A stretch of DNA of 64,000 nucleotides from Gemmatimonas sp. (lineage in GTDB: Bacteria > Gemmatimonadota > Gemmatimonadetes > Gemmatimonadales > Gemmatimonadaceae). The number at the start of each line of letters is the position of its first letter. The stretch's first letter is position 1. The stretch lies in contig NZ_JANPLK010000029.1 of assembly GCF_031426495.1 (NCBI RefSeq), positions 19,539 through 83,538 of the forward strand, written 5' to 3'. Below are positions 59,704-64,000 of the stretch, in pieces. The notes below the pieces were generated by a model. It was given only the letters and a program-made list of their open reading frames with translations, was not told the origin of the DNA and made no database searches. The translations under genes were made by a program, and so were the position numbers.

Positions 59704-59738
59704 TGGCAGGAACCTGCCAGCGACTTGCCACGCTGGCA
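59704..59738 (-). promoter_or_regulatory. Mutually exclusive hairpins in the bcp-gcvT gap
   Basis: Segment B (59713-59722) can pair either with A (59704-59710; 7 bp) or with C (59731-59738; 8 bp), because CCTGCCA and TGCCAGCG share five bases. Such shared-arm geometry is the hallmark of switchable leaders. No known riboswitch consensus was recognised. Confidence 0.45.
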
Positions 59739-59755
59739 GTGATTCTCAGCGGAAC

Positions 59756-60214
59756 TCAGGCGATCGCCGCCATGACCTCGGCCGCGTGCCCCTCCGGCTT
59801 CACCTTGCTGAACACCTTGGCGATCTGCCCCTGCGGATCGATGAGGAACGTGGTACGCTCGACGCCCATGTACTTCTTGCCATACATGGACTTCTCCTTC
59901 CAAACGTCGTACGCCTGCAGGACGCGCTTCTCCTCGTCGGCCAAGAGGGTGTACGGCAGTTCGAACTTCGCCTTGAACTTGACGTGCGACTTCACGGAGT
60001 CGGGGCTGATGCCGAGAATGACCGCTTTCGACGCGTCGAATCGCGGGAGCGCGTCGCGGAACTCGCACGCCTCGATGGTACAGCCAGAGGTGTCGTCTTT
60101 CGGATAGGCAAACAGGACAACCCACTGACCACGGAGCGAGGACAGCGTGAGCGTGTCACCGGCGTCGGTGGGCAGTGTGAAGTCGGGAGCGGGAATTCCT
60201 TCGGCGATTGGCAT
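59756..60214 (-). CDS. bcp: Thiol peroxidase, BCP-type peroxiredoxin
   Basis: This 152-residue peroxiredoxin reduces hydrogen peroxide and organic peroxides using thioredoxin. The peroxidatic cysteine is Cys45 and a second cysteine Cys50, in DDTSGCTIEACEFRD, the C-x4-C form of BCP/PrxQ. APDFTLPTDAGDTLTLSSLRG and YGKKYMGVERTTFLIDPQGQ are further family marks. It starts 17 bases downstream of the argF stop, so the two may share a transcript. It precedes the leader of gcvT on the same strand. Confidence 0.97.
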   Translation of the reverse strand: MPIAEGIPAPDFTLPTDAGDTLTLSSLRGQWVVLFAYPKDDTSGCTIEACEFRDALPRFDASKAVILGISPDSVKSHVKFKAKFELPYTLLADEEKRVLQAYDVWKEKSMYGKKYMGVERTTFLIDPQGQIAKVFSKVKPEGHAAEVMAAIA

Positions 60215-60231
60215 GTGGTGTGAATTTCGGG

Positions 60232-61158
60232 TTAGAGCGCTTCGTTCCCCATCAGCGCGGCCATGATCGCCTTCTGAATGTGCAGGCGATTCTCAGCCTC
60301 ATCCCAGACGACGCTTTGTGGGCCATCGAGGACCTCGGCCGTTACTTCCTCGCCGCGGTGTGCCGGGAGACAATGCAGAAATATTGCGTGCGGTGCCGCC
60401 AGCGCCATGAGCGGCGCGTCCACTTGATAGAGGGCAAACGCCATCGCCCGCTTGGCCTGCTCCTCCTCCTGCCCCATCGAGGCCCACACGTCGGTGGTCA
60501 CGACGTCGGCACCCGCCACCGCTTCGCGCGGATCGCGCATCAGCTGCACCATCCCTGAGGCGACACCGGCACGCAGGAAGGTGTCATCGGGATCGTACCC
60601 TTCAGGACAGGCGAGCCTCAGCGTAAATCCCAGATGCGCCGCCGCCTGGATCCAGGAGTTGGCCATGTTGTTGCCGTCACCGATCCACGCCACCGTTTTG
60701 CCGCGCACGTCGCCCAGCTGCTGCTGGACCGTAAGCACATCCGCCAGGATCTGACAGGGATGCGACAGATCGGTGAGGCCGTTGATGATGGGCACCTTGG
60801 CGTACTCGGCCAGCGTTTCCACATCGGCATGGGCGAAGGTCCGAATCATGATGCCGTGCACGTAGCGGTCAAGTACCCGCGCGGTGTCGGCGATGGGCTC
60901 TCCGCGACCCAACTGGACATCGCGAGGCGACAGGAAGTGCGCGGTGCCGCCCAACTGGGTCACCCCAACTTCGAACGACACGCGCGTGCGCGTGGAGGAC
61001 TTCATAAAAATCATGGCCAACGCCTTCCCCACCAACGGCTTACGATCGTATGCGCCAGTGCGCATCTGTTCGGCCAGGTGGAGCAAGGCAAACGTCTCCG
61101 CGGGGGAGAAGTCGGCGATGTTCAGAAAGTCGCGATGCGGCGGATGATTATGCGGCAT
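60232..61158 (-). CDS. argF: Ornithine carbamoyltransferase
   Basis: This 308-residue enzyme catalyses ornithine plus carbamoyl phosphate to citrulline in arginine synthesis. The carbamoyl phosphate site is MKSSTRTRVSFE, followed by HPCQILADVLT and the ornithine-loop motif HCLPAHRGEEV. DGNNMANSW is the usual ornithine-side motif. I chose ATG 61158 because it leads straight into DFLNIADFSP; the longer frame from 61194 is unsupported. No other arginine genes are adjacent. N-acetylornithine carbamoyltransferase is less likely given the classic motifs. Confidence 0.95.
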   Translation of the reverse strand: MPHNHPPHRDFLNIADFSPAETFALLHLAEQMRTGAYDRKPLVGKALAMIFMKSSTRTRVSFEVGVTQLGGTAHFLSPRDVQLGRGEPIADTARVLDRYVHGIMIRTFAHADVETLAEYAKVPIINGLTDLSHPCQILADVLTVQQQLGDVRGKTVAWIGDGNNMANSWIQAAAHLGFTLRLACPEGYDPDDTFLRAGVASGMVQLMRDPREAVAGADVVTTDVWASMGQEEEQAKRAMAFALYQVDAPLMALAAPHAIFLHCLPAHRGEEVTAEVLDGPQSVVWDEAENRLHIQKAIMAALMGNEAL

Positions 61159-61220
61159 CCGTGCAAAGTTATGGAACGGACACGGTGGGACCAAGCCTTC
61201 GGTGACTCACAAGAATTTCC

Positions 61221-61249
61221 TTGACAGGTTGCCCTAATTGCGACATTCT
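61221..61249 (+). promoter_or_regulatory. Sigma-70-type promoter for the carbohydrate-binding lipoprotein
   Basis: A perfect TTGACA (61221-61226), a 17-base spacer and a weak -10 box CATTCT (61244-61249) lie 93 bases before the ATG at 61342. A GGAG ribosome site is about 9 bases before that ATG. Confidence 0.5.
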
Positions 61250-61341
61250 TTGTTCGGTTACTGGACAAACTTTTCGGCGTGCCCTCTCCCTCCCGGGCCG
61301 CCTGCCAGCGCCTCCGCTATTTCCTCCCGGAGTGAATCGCC

Positions 61342-63774
61342 ATGCATCTGCCCTCGTCCGCGTCCCGCCTGATTGGCCTTGCCGGTCTGATGTTGACCGC
61401 AGCCTGTAGCCGCGACACGAGCATGCTCGAGCCAGCCCCGTTCCCGTCCGGCGGCACCATTTTCGGCGACGCGTTCGGCGCCGGTGTCGACTTTCAGGGA
61501 TTCAGCGGCTCGAAGACCGACGCCCTGTCGTCGGATGCGACCATGAAGCGCGAGGGAACGGCGTCGCTGAAAGTGATCGTGCCGTCACCGGGCGATCCGA
61601 CGGGCGGGTACGCCGGCGGCGCGTTCGTGGCGCAGGTGCCGCGCAACTTGAGCAGCTACAACGCCGTCACGTTCTGGGCGAAGGCCAGCATCAACGCCAA
61701 GCTCGATGTGGTAGGCCTTGGCAACGACAACACCGGCACGTCGACGCTCACCGCACAGCGGACGGCGATCGATCTGACAACGACCTGGACGAAATACACC
61801 CTTCCCATTCCGCTCGCCTCGAAGCTGACGTCGGAGCGCGGCATGTTTTACTTCGCCGAGGGACCGGAGAACGGCGTCGGCTACACGTTGTGGTTCGATG
61901 AGATCAAGTTCGAAACGGTCGATCTCGGCACGCCGCGCCCGAGCATCCCGACACAATCGATCACGTCGGAAGTTGGCGCGACGGTGGCCCTGACGGGCAC
62001 CAAGGTGGCGCACACGATTGGCGGCGCAGAGCAGATCACGGAAGCGTCGGCCGGCTACTTCACCTTCGCCTCGTCGAATGCGGCGGTGGCGACCGTCAGC
62101 GCGACGGGCACGATCACCACCGTGGGCGTTGGCACAAGCACGATCACGGCCAAGCTCGGCGAGACGTCGGCGACCGGAGCGATCACGCTGCGCACGCAGA
62201 CGGCACCGAGTGCCGCTGCCCCAACGCCAACACGTGCAGCCGCCGACGTGATTTCGCTCTTCAGCAATGCGTATACGAACGTGCCGGTGGATACGTGGTC
62301 GGCGTCGTTTGACCAGGCCGATGTGGCCGACGTGCAGATCGGCGGTAACGCGACCAAGCGCTACACCAATCTCGTATTCGCGGCGGCCGAGTTCATCGGC
62401 ACGAAGGTGAATGCCTCGACCATGACGCACCTTCATCTCGACGTCTACGTGTACGACGCCGCGTCGTTCCGCGTCAAGCTGGTGGACTTCGGTCCGAACA
62501 ATGTGTTCGGTGGCGGTGACGACGCCGAGCACGAAGTAGCCATCACCCCCGGCAGCACGCCGCCGTTGGTGGCGAACGCATGGAACAGCATCGACATCCC
62601 CCTGTCGTCGTTCACCGGGCTCACCCGGCGCGCCAACCTCGCGCAGCTGATTTTGCTGGGATCGAGCGCGACCGTGTATCTGGATAACGTGTACTTCTAC
62701 CGGACGGCGGCCCCGCCGACGCCGAACGCGCCGACGGTGGCTGCACCGACGCCGACGCGCGCCTCGGCGGATGTTGTCTCGCTGTTCAGCAACGCCTACA
62801 CAAACCGCACGGTGGGCACGTGGTCGGCCGATTGGGACGTAGCCGACGTCGCGGACATCAAGGTCGCCACCGACGACGTGAAGCGATACACGAACCTGTC
62901 GTTCGCCGGTATCGAGTTCACGACGCCACAGGTGGATGCGACGGCGATGACAACGATGCACATGGACCTGTGGACGCCGGACGCCACGGCACTGCCCGCA
63001 CTGCTCAAGATCAAGCTGGTGGACTTCGGAGCCAACGGCGCGTTTGCCGGCGGTGACGACGTGGAGCACGAAATCTCGATCACTCGCACCACTACGCCGA
63101 GTTTCACGACGGGCGCGTGGGTGTCGCTCGATATTCCGTTCTCCGCGTTCACGGGGCTCACCACGCGGAAGAATCTCGCGCAGATGATTCTGTCGGGCAC
63201 GCTGACCACGCTGTACATCGACAACGTGTACTTCTATCGCTCGAGCGGCGCGCCCACGGTGCCGACGACGGCCGCACCGACGCCGACATACACGGCGGCG
63301 AACGCCATCGCCCTGTTCTCCAACGCGTACACCAGCAACGGTGCGGATACGTGGTCGGCCGACTGGGATCAGGCGGACGTGGCGGACATCAAGATCGGCA
63401 ACGACGACGTGAAGCGGTACAGCAACGTCGTGTTCGCCGGCATCGAGTTCATCTCGAAGCAGATCAACGCGACGACGATGACGCATTTCTCGATGGACAT
63501 CTGGACGCCGGACGCGACAGCCGCACCGGCAGTCTTCAAGGTGAAGCTGGTGAATTTCGGGGCGAACGGCGCGTTCGGCGGCGGTGACGACTCCGAGCAC
63601 GAAGTCACGCTCACGGCCTCCACCACGCCAGCGCTTGCGACGGGCAGTTGGGTCAGGCTGGACATCCCGTTTACGGCGTTCCCGGGTCTCGCGGCGCGTG
63701 GCAACCTGGCGCAGCTGATCTTCTCGGGCGACCTGAAAACCGTGTACGTGGACAACGTGCTGGTGCACAAGTAG
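61342..63774 (+). CDS. Lipoprotein with three carbohydrate-binding-like repeats and no catalytic domain
   Basis: This 810-residue protein has a lipoprotein signal ending LTAACSRD. Residues about 30-200 form a beta-sandwich like CBM11-type carbohydrate-binding modules. Residues about 205-285 are a BIG2-like Ig domain (SNAAVATVSATGTITTVGVGTSTITA). Three repeats of about 175 residues follow (starting near 290, 465 and 640), each with APTPTxxAAxVxSLFSNAYT, a WSAxWDxADVADxxI segment and VYLDNVYFYR. I recall these modules attached to GH16 laminarinase-type enzymes; no hydrolase domain is present here. Likely a surface glycan-binding protein. Confidence 0.87.
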   Translation: MHLPSSASRLIGLAGLMLTAACSRDTSMLEPAPFPSGGTIFGDAFGAGVDFQGFSGSKTDALSSDATMKREGTASLKVIVPSPGDPTGGYAGGAFVAQVPRNLSSYNAVTFWAKASINAKLDVVGLGNDNTGTSTLTAQRTAIDLTTTWTKYTLPIPLASKLTSERGMFYFAEGPENGVGYTLWFDEIKFETVDLGTPRPSIPTQSITSEVGATVALTGTKVAHTIGGAEQITEASAGYFTFASSNAAVATVSATGTITTVGVGTSTITAKLGETSATGAITLRTQTAPSAAAPTPTRAAADVISLFSNAYTNVPVDTWSASFDQADVADVQIGGNATKRYTNLVFAAAEFIGTKVNASTMTHLHLDVYVYDAASFRVKLVDFGPNNVFGGGDDAEHEVAITPGSTPPLVANAWNSIDIPLSSFTGLTRRANLAQLILLGSSATVYLDNVYFYRTAAPPTPNAPTVAAPTPTRASADVVSLFSNAYTNRTVGTWSADWDVADVADIKVATDDVKRYTNLSFAGIEFTTPQVDATAMTTMHMDLWTPDATALPALLKIKLVDFGANGAFAGGDDVEHEISITRTTTPSFTTGAWVSLDIPFSAFTGLTTRKNLAQMILSGTLTTLYIDNVYFYRSSGAPTVPTTAAPTPTYTAANAIALFSNAYTSNGADTWSADWDQADVADIKIGNDDVKRYSNVVFAGIEFISKQINATTMTHFSMDIWTPDATAAPAVFKVKLVNFGANGAFGGGDDSEHEVTLTASTTPALATGSWVRLDIPFTAFPGLAARGNLAQLIFSGDLKTVYVDNVLVHK
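62218..63771 (+). repeat. Three tandem about 525-bp coding repeats
   Basis: Repeat units begin near 62218, 62742 and 63271, giving a period of about 525 bases (175 codons). DNA similarity is high between units two and three around the GACGACGTGAAGCGnTACA stretch. Duplication by recombination is likely. Confidence 0.75.
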
Positions 63775-63818
63775 CGCTATCTTCGGGGCTGAGAAGGCCG
63801 CGCCCTACGGAGAGATCG

Positions 63819-64000
63819 ATGACTGACACCATCCGCTGCGAGGTCGGCGCCCCAGGCGCCGACCCGTCCCGCCCCCGCCCGCACGCCACCACGATCCAGC
63901 GATTGATCTGGGACGAGGAGCATATTTAACGCGCCGACATAGCGCGGCGCGTGGAGGTGTCGCGCGCCACCCTCTCGGAGAACATCGACGCGCGGGTGCC
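63819..64000 (+). pseudogene. Possible interrupted BrnT/DUF4258-like small toxin gene, running off the window
   Basis: ATG 63819 has GGAG 7 bases upstream and encodes a 36-residue ORF ending at 63929 with RLIWDEEHI and a TAA stop. Reading on in the same frame gives RADIARRVEVSRATLSENIDARV. The joined text resembles the WDExxxEHIARHGV start of BrnT-type or DUF4258 proteins, with the stop in the middle. The gene may be broken, or the 36-residue product may be genuine. The window ends before this can be judged. Confidence 0.35.

Noticed and set aside
59647..59755. Glycine riboswitch in front of gcvT
   Set aside because: The gap holds clear hairpins but no match to the glycine aptamer core that I know, so I report only a switch-like leader.
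61585..63768. A 727-codon minus-strand open frame opposite the repeat lipoprotein
   Set aside because: It mirrors the repeats of the real gene and is Arg/His/Val-rich, as expected for antisense of high-GC coding DNA.

Overview
The window is high-GC bacterial chromosome with dense, short-spaced operons, many TTG/GTG starts and many 1-4 nt stop/start overlaps (ATGA, GTGA, TGATG). Gene content (repeat-rich surface lipoproteins, a BTAD-AAA regulator, an HD-GYP protein, two M15 peptidases, an F0-only ATP synthase block, CstA) and protein style fit a Gemmatimonadota (Gemmatimonas-like) genome. That placement is inference from family recall, with no marker rRNA in view. No rRNA, tRNA, CRISPR array, insertion sequence or prophage was recognised.

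Layout. 0.2-6.6 kb (minus): guaB, a DUF1232 protein, a small unknown protein, two tandem M15-type cell-wall peptidases, an L,D-transpeptidase and its coupled membrane partner. 6.7-13.1 kb (plus): one tightly overlapped operon of gpmI, an outer-membrane-type protein, a pyruvoyl-tetrahydropterin synthase family enzyme, a PBP4-type DD-carboxypeptidase, moeA and a methyltransferase. 13.1-15.0 kb: a hybrid histidine kinase. 15.2-18.4 kb: an exported protein and a GH3 glucosidase with a PA14 insert. 18.4-23.6 kb (minus): an acyl-CoA oxidation module, glutaryl-CoA-type dehydrogenase, EtfB, EtfA and a membrane Fe-S ETF:quinone oxidoreductase (EtfD-like). 23.7-27.8 kb: two adjacent lipoproteins with tandem Ig-like repeats.

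27.8-32.5 kb (minus): SprT-like protease, carboxylesterase and ring-cleaving dioxygenase (an mhqOD-like pair behind a perfect 20-bp palindrome), a metallophosphoesterase and an NAD-type isocitrate dehydrogenase. 32.7-35.7 kb: cstA, a strong bidirectional terminator, a small exported protein and the CstA partner YbdD. 35.7-38.2 kb: divergent MFS transporter and M20 peptidase. 38.2-43.4 kb (minus): a coupled sugar operon of cupin, nucleotidyltransferase, Tat-exported GH109-type protein, second nucleotidyltransferase and galactokinase-family kinase. 43.4-48.9 kb (minus): M1 peptidase and the F0 plus delta part of ATP synthase.

49.1-50.7 kb: BsuPI-domain lipoprotein and an orphan MoxR ATPase. 50.9-55.6 kb: a large BTAD-AAA-TPR regulator whose base composition drops inside the Walker A codons, an HD-GYP membrane phosphodiesterase, and a 23-codon ORF with the best ribosome-binding site I saw; together they form a lower-GC block. 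55.8-61.2 kb (minus): an unknown two-domain protein, a sigma-54 activator coupled to gcvT, a peroxiredoxin and argF. 61.3-63.8 kb: a lipoprotein with three long carbohydrate-binding-like repeats and no catalytic domain; the window ends in a short ORF that looks like an interrupted toxin-type gene.

The strongest leads for something undescribed are the GH109/kinase/nucleotidyltransferase operon, the chimeric regulator block with its micro-ORF, the mhq-like palindrome, and the alternative-hairpin leader in front of gcvT.
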